A stretch of DNA of 64,000 nucleotides from Cheiracanthium punctorium (lineage: Eukaryota > Arthropoda > Arachnida > Araneae > Cheiracanthiidae). The stretch is taken from the NCBI GenBank assembly GCA_038373885.1, contig JAWZYV010018289.1:310001-374000 (forward strand). The letters run 5' to 3'. Of the stretch, positions 23,461 to 36,324 are shown piece after piece (position 1 is the stretch's first letter; each line of letters begins with the position of its first letter). A program made the translations under genes and the position numbers. Below the pieces are notes generated by a model that did not search any database, had not been told where the DNA came from, and saw nothing but the letters and a program-made list of their open reading frames with translations.

Positions 23461-26400
23461 TGATCAGGATTTTCAGGCAATTGCATATTTAAAAAAGTTT
23501 CATGGGACAAGTATGACATAACATAGACAGATCATTTTTTTTTTTTATCTATTTACTCTTAATCTTGAACTCAGATTTAACTTGTTCGGTTTCACCCTTA
23601 AACAGATGCAGCGGAGAAGAGTTCCCTTCCGTGAAAAGCGTTGCTTCCCAGCAAGGTCTTAGAATGAGCTCATTGCTATGTTTGCGTAATTATTTAAAAA
23701 ATAATAGCAATAAGGGAGATTTACGGGGATATTTTTAAAGGAAATAAAGAAACAAATGGATATTTCGGTTATTTCAACAGAGCACACACACACGAAAAAA
23801 AAAAAAAAAAAAAAAAGGAGAGATAAGCAATATAAATTACAAACTTAAGGCATCCAGCTAATCCAAACAGAGGTTTCGCAAATGAACTTCCACATAAAAA
23901 CAAGTAGCGATTTCGTACAGCAGTTTCCTAGTCAGGGTTGATATATAGAACGGTAAGAAGAGTACGTGATTTTCTCTTTATCATCCTACCTTAAAAGAAA
24001 TTCTCGTTAATCAAGAGTCATTATAAATATCACGCGTGGGCAAAGGTGGTGTTCATCTTGATGATAACCCGTTTTCATGCTATGAAGAGAATAAGAGACC
24101 AGGGGTGAAAAAAAAATGGAAGTTTTGAGCCAACTGAACGACAAGAGCAACGCTGGGCAAGTGCACCGTTCCGGACATTTTTTTAAATCTTTGATTTTCT
24201 TTCAGCTATTCTTTTTCGATTAGTGTTGCACGTTAAATGTGACTTTCGAGTTCTTAAAATGACGTTAAGCTTAAAAAAGGAGAACTAATGACTAAGCTTA
24301 AAAAAAGAAGGCAAAAAAACATTTAAAATGAATACTCAGCAAAATTTGTTGTGCTGTAATTTTTGTAGAAATCTTTCAATGAAATTTAAATTCATAATAA
24401 TGAAATTTGACAATAGATAAGATGATACTGTATAATTAAACATGTAATTATAGAAAAGTATCGTAAAATACCTGAAACTTTTTTAAAATTTTTGTTCCAA
24501 TACTGGTTTTTTTTGGGGGGGGGGTGGGGTTATTGGATAATTAATAGATAAAACATAAAAATAATACATTAGACACGAGGGGGGAAGTGAATAAGAGGTG
24601 AAAATGTGAAAATTAACGAACCCAAAACGTTATCCAAGATAACTGAAATGCATATTTAGTTCATGCAAAGAAATTTCGTAAAAAAAAATTGTCAATTTAA
24701 AATGCTTATTAAGCGGGTAATTATAACAAGTTACATCTTGGCAATACGCATTGGCAAATTTCTAAAGTCGAGGAGCAAAAAATGTGAAACTGAACGCACG
24801 GTTGATTTACAGGTCAAACTTGAAATAAAAACGAAATGGCAAGATTCCTATCTCTGTCATTCAGGTTCTAAATGAGATCAAGGAATAATAATGATAATAA
24901 GTGGTGACTAATATTGGTTACGAAATAGATTAGTTTACATTCCTTTTGAAAATGCATATTTTTCATTTAAAATCCTCATTTCCTCCTTTTTGTCTTATAA
25001 TTGTTTATAACATTTTCTTAACAGGGAAAAAAAGAATAAATTCTCATTACTACCATGAGTCATGGAAAATAATTAAAAATTCCCTTATATTTAGAGCAAT
25101 AGCAGTCTTAAAAGATAAAAAAAAAAGAGTATAATATCACACCTTTTACAAAATTAAATATTTCCTTGAAGTTTAGAATTCTTTTGCTTTGATTCTTTCG
25201 CAGGGAACATACTTCTTTTCATCTTTAACTATTTTGAATGACTAATGAGAAAAGCGTTTTACACAAGTATGATTAATGAACATTGTATTTAGAAAAAGCT
25301 AATGGCAACAAGTAAAGAACCTGAAATTTCAGGATTCTCTTCAAAAGCTACTCATGACCTCTTCAGCCCCAATAGAAATTTAATAAATCAAATTAAAGAA
25401 AAATCTCATCACTAATTCTTTTAGAAACATAATACATTTAAAATCGACAGTTAAATCTTTCGCGACGGAAGGCGCAAACGCACGCTTATCGCTGAGGCCG
25501 GCAGTCTTGTTCAGGGTCTGAGGGGTTTTTGGCATTAAGCCTAAATCCAGGAAATTACCGAAATATCAAAGCATTGTCACGATCACTATTATTCGAATCT
25601 GTTTCAGAATCAATATATGAAATTTTCTGCATCATTTCTGGGGTAAACAAGAAAACGCTTTGGCATGCCAGCGTGCCGGCCGGGAAATGAGTGCGTTTCT
25701 TGCTGGTATTTTCACTCCACAACACATCTATTTTCTCTTGAAATGTGTATTCGAACTTTACCGATAACATTATTTTGTAGAAAAGGCGACTAAATGTTTA
25801 TTGCTAAAGAATAAGAAAACTGCAATGTATGCTGAGGAATGTGAGAAGGGGAGCGTCATAATAAATTATCCTTTATTGGGGAGGCAGAACGTTAAAAGGT
25901 TGGGAACCGCTGCCTTAAATGACGCATAAGGGTACAAGTGAGACGTGTTAACGGTACTCTTAATTTAAAAAAAAAAACTTTACGCTTGTTTGATACATTC
26001 ATATATCTTATCATCATAGTCTTAAGAAGTAAGCTTTGAGAAAGCGCTACACTGAGCTTGTAGCAAGTTTAACTCTAAATATTAATGCTTCAATAAAATG
26101 CCATAAAAATAACGCAAAAGTCCTCCAAAAACGTAGGCTTCTTAGAACTATCGATTTTATTTTTGTATTCCCAAGAGATTAAATAGCAGGTTTAAAACTG
26201 ACGACCATTTCATAAATTGGTCTACTTCTAAACTGCGTACATGTCAACCTATCCGCGGTTTCAAAGAGCAATACAGGATATTTCTGTACTAAGTTATTTT
26301 CATTATTTATTTACTTTTCGCTCTCAAACCATCAAAATTGACGAGGTTGCGGACATTTCCTCGATTATTTAGAGCTCCAAGGTTTCACGGTGGCATTGCG

Positions 26401-27149
26401 ATATCAGTTCCAGGATATGCGCATCGAAAACTTTTATTTATATCTTGATTCTTGCGTGCGCGGTATCGCTCTCTACGAACGGACTTTTCAATTCATACAT
26501 TCGTGTCCAGTTAAGAAAATGATAATAAAAAAAAAAAAACGAAGAAATGATTTGTGCAGAGCATATGATAAAAAATAGTCACGTGTGCGTAACGAAGAAA
26601 AATTAAAATGCGAGAAAAATGAAATGCCTCTATTATTCTTTCCATGCATTAAGTCTTCAGAATCACTCTCTAACTTCGGGCCATTTTGAGATATTTTCTC
26701 ACATAAAAGGAAATACTGCAAAAGCGTAAATCATCAATCAACTATTTCCAACAAAGTTTAAAAGTGAGATACTTGCTTGTCTTCCCTCCGTCTGTGCTCA
26801 TAAGTGTGCACTGATTGCTACAAAATTTGTAAAACTATGTACACAACTTTTGTAAAAGATGAATGATTTTTTTTTTCGAGGGACACAAGACTTGCAACAC
26901 ATTGTCCAACTGACCGCCCATTATGCAATTGTTTAAAATATACAGCGACTGTTTAAAATATACATTTTAAAGACATTCATCTGTTTCAAACGAAATAAAA
27001 TGAATATATTATTTTTGAAATTTAGAAAACATTGTTAGTTCTTCGTCGAAAACAGTGAATGTAGCGCGCTAATAGCTTTTTCATAGAACGAAACTATATT
27101 TTCATAAAACAACTCTCGTGGATTAGACTCCATGATCAATTATTAAAAA
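23461..27149. other. No gene recognised
   Basis: AT-rich; A-run at about 23797-23817, G-run near 24515, and a solo hAT-like end at 25885. A 71-codon minus frame (25555-25770) is serine/aspartate-rich at its end but unrecognised. Confidence 0.45.
25885..25912 (-). mobile_element. Solo hAT-like terminus
   Basis: The minus strand reads GGCAGCGGTTCCCAACCTTT, a form very common at hAT MITE ends. No partner end was found within 2 kb, so only the terminus is called. Confidence 0.4.
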
Positions 27150-27660
27150 AAGAATTGTGTCTTAACCTGCTCGCATCTATCGCTGCAAAAGCGCGACGTC
27201 AGAGATTCTCCTTCTTTGTCTGTTATGCGTTTCCGGATTGGGTCTCCGAATGCCCCGCCTCGACTCAGCGTTTGCACTCGAGCGCAAACAACAAGCATGA
27301 GACCTTCGAAATTCAGCTCGAGATTCCAGAAGTCACACGATCACGAATTCTCCCAACAGCGTCAAGCAGTTCCAGTTTTCCTAAAGATGTAAAAAGAGCA
27401 CGATTCCAAATTTAGTCAAACTGTGCAATACCTGTGTGGTGGAGAATCATCCTTGGAAGAGACATAGGCAAACTTTCGTCTCTTTACACGGACAAACGCA
27501 GTCAGCAAGTTGGACGCTATCAGAAAACCAGACAAGTTTCGAAAACGACAAACCAACCTTGGAACTCGAAGATGGTTACACAGAACACTAAGCACCACTT
27601 TTCCTCCGATACGCTCATTAACGCCGATCTCAACGAAGTCATCCTCTGAATTTTAAAAGA
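27150..27660. other. CpG-rich segment, unassigned
   Basis: About 500 bp with many CpG sites (GAAAAGCGCGACGTC-like words) and evenly mixed codon-like sequence. The plus frame at 27155-27415 is open for 86 codons but shows no recognisable domain. Candidate untranslated exon or promoter; not called as a gene. Confidence 0.3.
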
Positions 27661-27999
27661 GTGAGTTCGTTTTACTCCTCATCAACAAGGGTCAATCAAG
27701 GGATCATGCTGGACACGCGACCGGAGCGATTTTAGCGGGCATGCTCCGAATGGATATAGTATACTTTATTTAGCTTCATATTATAACAATGGAAAAACAT
27801 CTATCCCATCTTATCCGACATATTATTATCGTATTAGTGCATTGCATTTTGCATCTTGATTAAATTACCATTTTTATGCTGTTACAATATACTTCTTTGT
27901 GTGGTGTGATACGAAAATTGATTTGCAGGGTATAAAAAAACTTTTGTAAGAGCACCCCCGCCTCCCAATGAAAGCTTTTGCTCAGGTTCCCATCTCTAT

Positions 28000-28408
28000 C
28001 CCTTTGAGGCGCAACCCTTTCCCAATGCTGAAAAAAGGGCAGCCCACAGCCAGCTGTCGTCAAAAAAGGGTCTCTAGATGTGGAGCACGCGATGAACGTT
28101 ACGATCGTCCGCCATCTTGCTGGTAGTTAAGTCGAGCGATGGCGACGGCTGCCCTTTTTTCAGCATTGAGCAATCTATCCAGCTGTTCTCGCATTCTTCC
28201 ATTTTTCAGCAGATGTCAGTGCTGTTAAAAATAATCGTGACCCTTTTTTTACGGGAAATGACGTGCTGAAAAGTGAAGGATTCTCGTGGAGCTATGTCAC
28301 CGTCAACTACTATATTTATAGAAATGAAATCTATTCCTCGTGACTGGCAACAGTCAAAACGCCAGAGTTTGGTGTTCCCAGAGCGGGAACACTGCGCGTT
28401 TAAAAGGG
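28000..28408. mobile_element. Fold-back MITE family P1, copy 2 (one hairpin arm deleted)
   Basis: Starts CCCTTTGAGGCGCAACCC and ends GCGCGTTTAAAAGGG. It is collinear with the 12-kb copy in opposite orientation, except that most of one hairpin arm is missing between GGGCAGCC and CAGCCAGCTG. It is flanked by CTAT on both sides (27996-27999, 28409-28412), not TTAA. Confidence 0.8.
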
Positions 28409-28412
28409 CTAT

Positions 28413-30877
28413 CTCTGCAAATCGATCCCTGCAACGAGTATATTGCAATACCTTTCAAAATGCATTTAAAAAATCAAGGCTGCGGGGACACAACAAATGC
28501 TGAAGGAAAAAGAATAAATAAATAAATAAAAAGAGCTCAACGATACTACAAACGTAAATCTATCTGGTACTACGCCAGAAAATCCATTGAGTGAGAGATT
28601 TACGCACAGAGCCGGGCTCCCGATCAATAACTGCCGGGCAGGACAAAAGAAAAACCTCTCTTCGCTCTCTCACCTTGAAATGCAGTCGTATTAGACAAGG
28701 AAACGCGGAGAAAATTGGGTCACTTCGTAACAAATTATATCACGCTTTTGTTTATTTTCAAGCACTATTATTCTGCATGGCGTTCCTCTGCAGGGTGAAA
28801 TCTAACGGGAGAGAAACAAGAAAATTGATTTAATCTCGTCCAGCGGATTGACGATAAAACGCTTTCCAATAAAACCTCATTAACGCACATACATTATACA
28901 ATTGCATAATGAGCATGACTGAACTTGTTAGCTTCCATTTTTTTCCCCCCAACCTCTTCCTTTAATCATTGACCTTAGACAAAAATGTATGAAATCTGTT
29001 ATCCATGTTACATGCATTATTTAGGATGACAATCTCTCTCGACTAGACTGTTCTGAAACCATGTAACACTAAAGGGAGCTGGTGAAGATAAAATGGCTTC
29101 AATGACCTTCATGTTGAAATGATGATTCTGGGGGTGCCAATTTAGGGGTAGACCTCTCATTTGGAATGGGTTCCTAACTAGTAGACAACGTTCCCCCAGT
29201 AGTGTACGTAGCCGTAAACACTTAGCAGGGTTTTCATAACGGGAAAAAAATGGGTGAGAATTTCTTACCCTTTCCCCAAAACTGAGTGAGATTTTTAAAA
29301 AGTGGGTAAAAGTTTCTCACTATAAATGTGAGTTGGGTTAATATGCAGTGGGTGAGGTGTTTAAATGGGTATTTATCCCTGCCTCGGGTAAACACACAAA
29401 ACCAGGGTATATTATATTGCAGTTCCAGATGTCGTACGAATTCATTCCTGGCACAGACATTGTATGAATATGAGGTTTCCATTGGTTCATTCGTGTTCTT
29501 GGTAGATAGACGTCACCTGAACAACGAGTTTTTATTGCTAGAGTCTATCACCGGTAATGTGCTTGAAACTTCTCTGTTTATCGTTTTTATCGCATATAAC
29601 TGGCCCTCCAAGTCATTTAGTCAGGCCCAGTTACGTGCAAAAAAATATCCCACTTGAGGAATAACTGTGTCCCCAGGAGCGCCCCCCCCTCTCAATCTTT
29701 CGAAATGCGAGTATTTTGTGTGCAGAATGAAACCGTTTTGTAGGGTGTGCGAATAGCTCGAAGTAATTATTTTCTAATGCGAGAAAAAGAAAGAAAAATG
29801 AGAGATTCTCGCGATCTAGTGATAACACTGACTTAGGGTCGACTCCATCCAGTGGATAACAACAAAAGGCACTGTTTTCGACGGAGAGCACATTCAAATA
29901 TGAACACATTTATTTTGTTTTGCTTTATAGATCAATATGGCATTCAATCTATGGATGGTGATCCTAAATTTGGGATCCCAAAAAGGATTTAGAAAATTGT
30001 GTATAAGTTTAAATTCAAATACATCATTGAGAAACCTTCTTTTTAAAAACCAACATTCTTTCTCAAATGTGAAATTTCATTAATGTGTCGATATACGTTA
30101 CATCATACAGTATAAAAACACACACATATATATACATGTATTACTATTTGCATTTCGTTAAAAAAAATTTATCTTTTGGGTCGACCGACATGGGTACCTT
30201 CATGTCCTAAGTAAGGTCGCACTTCTATGTTTGATTTGCTTCAGACGAATGCATCAGTGACAAGCCATCGACCTTAAGTATTGGAATTTATTTTTTCATA
30301 CTCCTGCAACAGGACGATCTACATAACTGTAACTGCTACAACCATTCTTCTCAAAAGGGTACACAGCAATAACATATCGATTTTGTAGCAATCGATGTAT
30401 ATTCACGGCAATTAAAGCATAGGCAGAAGGAACTAACTGAAACCAAACACTTTTTCACTCCGTTGGAAAATTAACAAAAAATAAAATAAAATATATACCG
30501 ATACGATACCGGACCCTAATGAATAAATCAATCAGTCGGAACGCAAATATAGTTTATTTTGTCGAAATCTAAACAAATCCGACTTGCTCATGGCTTTCAA
30601 ATGAGAAATCCGCTTGACGCGATAAGTGCACAATGTACTTAGATTACGAAAGATTAAATCACAGTTTTTAATTGAGTAACACGATTTTAAATGCAAATTT
30701 TTCTGTCTGGCACTAGGAGTAATTGAAAAAAAAAGTCATGCATGAATTTCTTTGTTAATCTTTTCCTTATTTTAATTCAACTGCTTTCGCAGTCGGTCAA
30801 TACCATTTCATAACAAATACGCAATAGGCCGGAATGTACGGCTGAGATGTAATAAAAGAACGCAGACAACTTTTCTG
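28413..30877. other. No gene recognised
   Basis: Mixed composition. A cluster of GGGTGAGAA / TTCTCAC-like words at 29250-29370 suggests an old inverted structure without clear ends. Confidence 0.45.
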
Positions 30878-31170
30878 AACAAATAAATTTTAAACAAGTT
30901 TTTAATGACATACAAAGTGTGCCATAACAACGGATTCATGTAAAATGCCTACTTCGTGGTACAGCAGAAGTAAAATGACTAAAACATACCATCATACCTC
31001 CATGAAATAACAACAGTGGGCCGGTCGCATATATGGAAAAAAGAAGCACAAGAAGCAAGATTTTTTGAACAGATTTCATAGATAACTGGCCCTCTTTTTT
31101 TTTTTCTTTTTTTTTTTTTTTAAATACCCCTTTCAACAAAAGTATGTGGAAAAGCGGGGAGTAGCCGTCC
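30878..31170 (+). repeat. Dispersed repeat R, copy 2
   Basis: AACAAATAAATTTTAAACAA, GTTTTTAATGACATACAAAG and CAACGGATTCATGT match copy 1. About 120 bp of extra sequence (30945-31060) intervenes before GATTTCATAGATAAC and a T-rich tail with GAAAAGCGGGGAGTAGC. Confidence 0.58.
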
Positions 31171-31328
31171 ACTGATTTTTAAGAATCTAATGGGATATTT
31201 TGGTACATGACGTTTAAATATTATATTTATTACGAGATATTTCTTATACCCGAAATATGATGTTTCTAATACATAAAAACATACTGTAAAGAAAGTTTCG
31301 AATTTCTTGATATAAAATAAATTGGGGG

Positions 31329-31501
31329 CAGGGGCGTAGCCAGAAATTTTTCATGGGGGGGGGTTACGACTACTATAACTCATATATATGTATACGTGTG
31401 TGTGATAATGTAGTGAAGACTATACATTTTCTATGGCAAAAATTTCTCATGGGGGGGGGGATTATGACCCCCCTAACCCCCCCCCCTTGGCTACGTCCCT
31501 G
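31329..31501. mobile_element. Short hAT-like MITE (173 bp), CAGGGGCGTAGCC family
   Basis: Ends CAGGGGCGTAGCCAG and CTTGGCTACGTCCCTG; perfect 8-bp duplication ATTGGGGG at 31321-31328 and 31502-31509. Long G and C runs flank the core. It is related to 41224-41425 (same interior) and 36325-36491 (same ends). Confidence 0.88.
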
Positions 31502-31509
31502 ATTGGGGG

Positions 31510-32168
31510 TATAAAGGTTCAACACCCCGTAAACACTATTGCATACGTTACTTGATTTAAAGAGGGTAGGGACCTTAATGCTGTGCTGCTATTTTTTCCA
31601 ACTAAACACTGGACATTTTACAATAATATTGCCGTTTTAAATGCTCGCTTGATAAAATCGAACTAGTATAACAAGATAAATATCTGCCGATTAAATAAAT
31701 AAATTTATTAATTTATTAAAAAACTTAAATACTATATTTAAAACTATTACGACATTTATCCTTTGTTTAACGCAAATCAATTGACAGTGAGAAAAGCGTG
31801 GGTTTCCGAGGGGAAAAAACGAGTTAAAACGCGGTTTTAACAACTCATGTTAAGAACCAGTTCTTTTGACGTCAACAGTCCAAACTTGAGGCACAAATAT
31901 CAGAAATAATGCGTTATAGTAGATTTTATAAACTGTAACAGAATTTCAAATCAGGGGGCAATTTAGCTCGCATAAGCTTCCAAGAGCCATGTTTAAAAAT
32001 TTCCTTTAACGTAAAGTTAACAACAAACTTTTTTTTTCAAGTAGAAAATAAATTAATTATTAAATTGAAATAGTTGAAACCCGTTAAAATGTTGGGGCAA
32101 AAGTAGCTTTTAAAACATCGATGCCCCATATATTTATATCAATAGTTAAATAAACTAATGACTAATGA
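31510..32168. other. No feature recognised
   Basis: AT-rich flank between two MITEs. Confidence 0.5.
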
Positions 32169-32176
32169 ATAATGCC

Positions 32177-32372
32177 AACGCCTCCTAGAGAGGAAAGCCG
32201 CGGCGCTTACTTGTGACGTCACACTGAGTAGGTAAAGCAAAGCGTTTCCATTGGATTTCTCCTCTCTCCCGCGGCGCCGGAGAGAGGAGAAACCCAATGG
32301 AAACGCTTTGCTTTACCTATTCGGTGTGACGTCACAAGTAAGCGCCGCGGCTTTCCTCTCTAGGGGGCGTTG
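32177..32372. mobile_element. Near-perfect hairpin element (196 bp), arms about 93 bp
   Basis: The arms pair almost base for base around 32274 with a nine-base loop (CGCGGCGCC). Outer ends AACGCCTCC / GGGGGCGTT. The flanking duplication ATAATGCC occurs at 32169-32176 and 32373-32380. Each arm has a palindromic CRE (TGACGTCA, 32214-32221 and 32327-32334), a CCAAT/ATTGG box and a GCCGCGGC core. It is inserted in a family B SINE. The duplication length suggests hAT. Confidence 0.88.
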
Positions 32373-32505
32373 ATAATGCCCGAAACTCGTGACCGTAAGA
32401 GCGATAGCCGCGCGATAGCGCAGAACCCTGAACTTCCACACTTCTGCCATCTACCATGTTCGGTGTCTTATCCACTCGGACATGGTCGGCCTGCGAATTT
32501 GCTAA
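32373..32505 (-). repeat. SINE family B, copy 3, interrupted by a hairpin element
   Basis: The minus strand reads CATGTCCGAGTGGATAAG, then GAACATGGTAGATGGCAGAA and the start of the family body. The body breaks at ATAATGCC, the target duplication of the hairpin element at 32177-32372, so the hairpin landed in this SINE. Confidence 0.75.
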
Positions 32506-32544
32506 AATCAATATTAAATTCGGAAAAAACACTCAAAATAATGG

Positions 32545-32720
32545 TGTTAAAAGATAAAATAAATAAAAACTTTATTAAAAAACCCCACAGAAAATGATAC
32601 TTATAGCAAGATACGATCGTTTCGACTGAAAATTCGTTGTCTTCCTCCGTCAAAGCCCTTCGTCTCACAAAAGTTCCCACAAAACAGTGGGAACTTTTGA
32701 CCGAGAAAAGCGTGTTTCTT
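32545..32720. repeat. Related Penelope-like segment with short hairpin
   Basis: AATAAATAAAAACTTTATT, then ACGATCGTTTCGACTGAAAA and TTCGTTGTCTTCCTCCGTCA, aligns to the left arm at 45927-46056. It ends in a 12-bp hairpin, AAAAGTTCCCAC / GTGGGAACTTTT. The second arm is truncated after about 12 bp. Confidence 0.68.
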
Positions 32721-32929
32721 GACCATAGGTGCATTTTATTTTGGGAAATCCCTTAACAGTATCACATTTCTATAACTGAATATTTTTCTACAACTTACTT
32801 GGAATAAATTTTCAACTGGAATATAATTATTGATGTACTTAAGTTATATAGAAAAAAATTACTTTGAGTTTTATGCAAGATACTAAGGATCTTAGTTCAG
32901 ATTTAACCAATATTAACCAATACTCATGG

Positions 32930-33400
32930 GCGTAGCCAGCGGGGGGCAGATGCCCCCCCTGATGATTATGACAAACCGGGGGGAGGAGCAGTTGGACTCC
33001 ATGGTCTCCACTGTAGTGCGAAGTTTAATTTTTATGTACCAATGAATGAACATGCAAGAACCAAGCAATTTGCAGCTCAGTAACATTCTATCTGATCCAA
33101 TCTTTGGGTTTTGTCTGATAAATTATGTCTTTTTTTACGAATAAGCCTTATTAGGGGCCGAATGCCTCACAAGAAAAGCGAGCGTAGCGAGTCTAGGGGC
33201 CTTGACCCCTAGTCTATTTTTTAAAAAAGATTTTAATTACGGATCTATATAAGAAATTCGTAACACATTCTGCAAAATTCACGGACGCACTTTAGCTGAA
33301 CACGGGCCCACTCTAACACGCACGGGCCCAGGGGCGGCGCCCCACCTCGTAGACCCTGCTTATGCCCCCCCACCTCGTAGACCCTGCTTATGGGTAACAA
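32930..33400. repeat. G/C-run-rich repeat with GGGCGTAGCCAG start
   Basis: CATGGGCGTAGCCAGCGGGG at the left resembles the CAGGGGCGTAGCC elements. The right side carries a direct 21-bp duplication of CACCTCGTAGACCCTGCTTA plus T, near 33341 and 33370. The two ends do not pair well, so the true limits are unknown. A CTAGGGG/CCCCTAG hairpin is at about 33194. Confidence 0.45.
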
Positions 33401-35864
33401 GATTCAGATTCGATTGTATTTAATTTTATTTTTAAATACTGAAGATTCTAGGATTTCCGCGGCAAAGCGATTTAAAGTCGGATTTTTATAGATAGAATTT
33501 GTCTGCTGTCATCCCACTAGACTGCCTTAACGCCCCCTCATTTTCTCTAAGCTTTTTAGTGCCCTCTTGAAAGCCTATAGCGCCCACAAGGGGCCGTTAT
33601 TGACTCCTTTGCGAAAGACTGTAATAGAGGAAATATTCGCCACTGGTTAAAAAAGCAGCTCAGACTACAATTATTGCGCGCTTTGTCTCATTTGTTTCAG
33701 AGCAGTTTTAGCTCATTACTTTCGTTCTACTTCCAGTTTCATTCTCCGCAGTATTTCAGAAACAGGAAGAAAAACAAAATTATCAAGGCCTGCAAAAATT
33801 TAGCATTATAAATCAATCGCACCCAGGAGAAGGAATTATCATTGTGTTGTTCCGTTCGGACTTTTATAACAATTGTTAAAACTGGGGTGGGGTGGGGTGG
33901 GGGATGTAAGTGCTCATGACTTTCAAATGAGAAAGCGGTTAATGATAAAAACTTGCTCACGTAGCTCGAAGCTAACGATATTTTTAGGACGGAGTTTTCT
34001 GCATCGTTTATGCTATAATGCTGGGAAAGAATCAGATGTGGCAACACCTCGTGGAGGAGAATTAAAGCTATAAAGTGAAGAATACAATTAATTGCTTCCA
34101 AGAGTCTAGGTGGGATCTATACAAACACTGCTTAACATAGGAAAACTGTAACCGCCGGCGTTTGTTAAATCATTAAATTCAACGGCAAACATAATAAGCT
34201 ATCACGGTTTTCAATGTCGGTAACAAATTATAGAAGCTTTTCGCGATGAAGGTTATACAACTTCCTAAAGTAGGAGTGTTTTCCTGGGGCATTTTGAGGT
34301 GGCCTTCCTCCCTACAGCTATCAATACAACATTTTAGACGAGGTGTACTGGTTTATAAACGATTCTATTTTCTAACACAAATTTCTTTTAAATCAAACAA
34401 ATACGTGTTCTTTTTTAATGTCCAAAGCTAACAAGGGGAAGAGCCCCTCCCCCCAAAATGCTAGGCCTAAGGGCAATTGGCATAATCCATGGCCCGTTGC
34501 AAAATGCGTTCTGGGGAGACTTTTCAACTATACCACGACCAACAGACTCACAAATATCTATAATGGTAGGTGCTTCTGTCTTCTGTCCAATCCTTTGTAA
34601 AGTGTTAAAAAACAACTCTTTTGCAGTTTTCCTAGTCTGTTTCCTCGAAAAATACGAAAAGGAAAAACAAAATATGAAAGTAAAGTTGCCCTTCTCCTTA
34701 CTGAAGATATCACAGGAGTAAGCTGGCGGTAAAACACACCTAGGGCCCCAGAATATCTCAATCAGACCCTGATAGTTCCGCGGGAGTCCATACTTTTCCC
34801 CGTAACTGATCTACATTTATGATGCATTCGGTGTCGAGAGGAAAAGGGAGTGGACGGCCTTCAGCAACTCGTTGTGGAATCAGCTGTTGCTAAGAGAACA
34901 ATGGAAAAAATGAATCGCAAACGAATGTCGTATTAACTAATTAACTTTCGTTACTGATACTCGTCATCCATAATGTTAAAATATGCATGTCCTGGTATAT
35001 TTTACGCAATCTTGTAAAATTCTGTGAACAGATTCGAACTCGACGAACAAAATCAATATCTAATCTACTGTCCAACTCAACTCAGCTATAACGTGAACAA
35101 AGAGTTTGAATTATTCGTGATTGCTGAATAATATGACAACATGACATTAGTACTAAGTGACGTGTCGCTCTTCTAAGTGGCGATGTTTTTAAGCAAAAAA
35201 AGTAGCATTAACAAGGTGTTCGAATGTCGTAGATGAATAATCATTGAATCGGATGTTTCAAAACCCACAAATTTCCACGAATCTATTAAAGCCGTATAAC
35301 ACATAAATACGCGAATTTTTAAAGGCTTATTTGGATTTATAAGTGCACCATGGGCCATTGCTAAGAGTTTTTCAAGAAAAGGGGAGGGGGGTGCCCAGAT
35401 GCCAAGTCAAATATCGTTTTTTAACAGCTTATTTAAAAATTTTGCCAAGTGAGTTTGTGTAATTTTGTCAACTCAACCAACTGGGAAGAAAAACGGCATC
35501 ATAGTTTTTAAATTAAAATTTTGCAACTCGTAAGTTGATAGTTTTGCCAAATCTACTAGTTTTTGATTTAAAGAAAAGAAAGATTTCAACTACTTTTATA
35601 ATTCTTTCTAATCTAATACGAAAATTAACATGTTTGTTAAAGAAAAAATCTTAATGATACTCCTTTTTTTAGAATTTTGCTAAGTCAATCAGAAAAAAAA
35701 GTGAATTATTGTGTTGTTATAGATTTATATTACAAACTTCGCGAACTAGATTTCTCATTTTGCCAAGTATAACAGAATGTACCTATGTTAGGAGGGGGGA
35801 GACTCCCTCGCTTCCTACCCCCCCCCTTAGCAAGGGGCCCAGATAAATACATTTTTCCCATTCA
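33401..35864. other. No gene recognised
   Basis: Contains the G4 tract at 33881, short G and C runs at about 34446 and 35380-35400, and unrecognised open frames up to 120 codons with no domain. Confidence 0.45.
33881..33906 (+). repeat. G-quadruplex-forming tract
   Basis: Four runs of four or five G separated by single T residues (GGGGTGGGGTGGGGTGGGGG). Single-base loops make this a very stable G4 candidate. A weaker relative is at 36436-36455. Confidence 0.7.
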
Positions 35865-35990
35865 AGAAAATAAATGTTTAACAAGGTTTTAGTAAGGAAC
35901 AAGCCGTGCCTAAACATACAATTCATATTTGTCACATTTTAAACTAAAGAATTTTATACATATTTTTTCTTTTCTTTCAAGAAAGGTATC
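35865..35990 (+). repeat. Dispersed repeat R, copy 3
   Basis: AAATAAATGTTTAACAAGG, AACAAGCCGTGCCTAAACAT, CAATTCATATTTGTCACATT and TTTTATACATATTTTTTC align to copy 1. It is followed by an A-run at 35996-36016. Confidence 0.58.
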
Positions 35991-36324
35991 TGGCAAAAAA
36001 AAAAAAAAAAAAAAAAGGACCCATATAACGAATTTTGGGAAATGCTGCTCAATCTAGCATCTATGTTAAAAAAACTCACTGTTAAATTTAATATTTCGTG
36101 TATTAGCTCCAGTTGTTTTGGCTAGATGAAATATTGACATACGAAAAAATGTCATTAATTTCCGGTTACCCTAATATTACAGTGGTTATGATTCAAAGCA
36201 TACAATGCTCTCATACAAATAAGGTATAAAAAATCTATTTAAAAATCTGTAACTGTCTGTGTGAATAGCATGACTTATGTGGTTTTTCAAGCGACAGATG
36301 ACCGATTCAGCACTTGGTTCAACG

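Noticed and set aside
33180..33215. Bacterial-style GCGAGCGTAGCGAG motif suggesting contamination
   Set aside because: It is a short isolated word inside a eukaryotic-type repeat with the same composition as its surroundings.
33739..34101. 120-codon open frame on the minus strand
   Set aside because: Low-complexity and hydrophobic stretches, no recognisable domain; it overlaps the G4 tract, which creates the PPPHPTP-like part.
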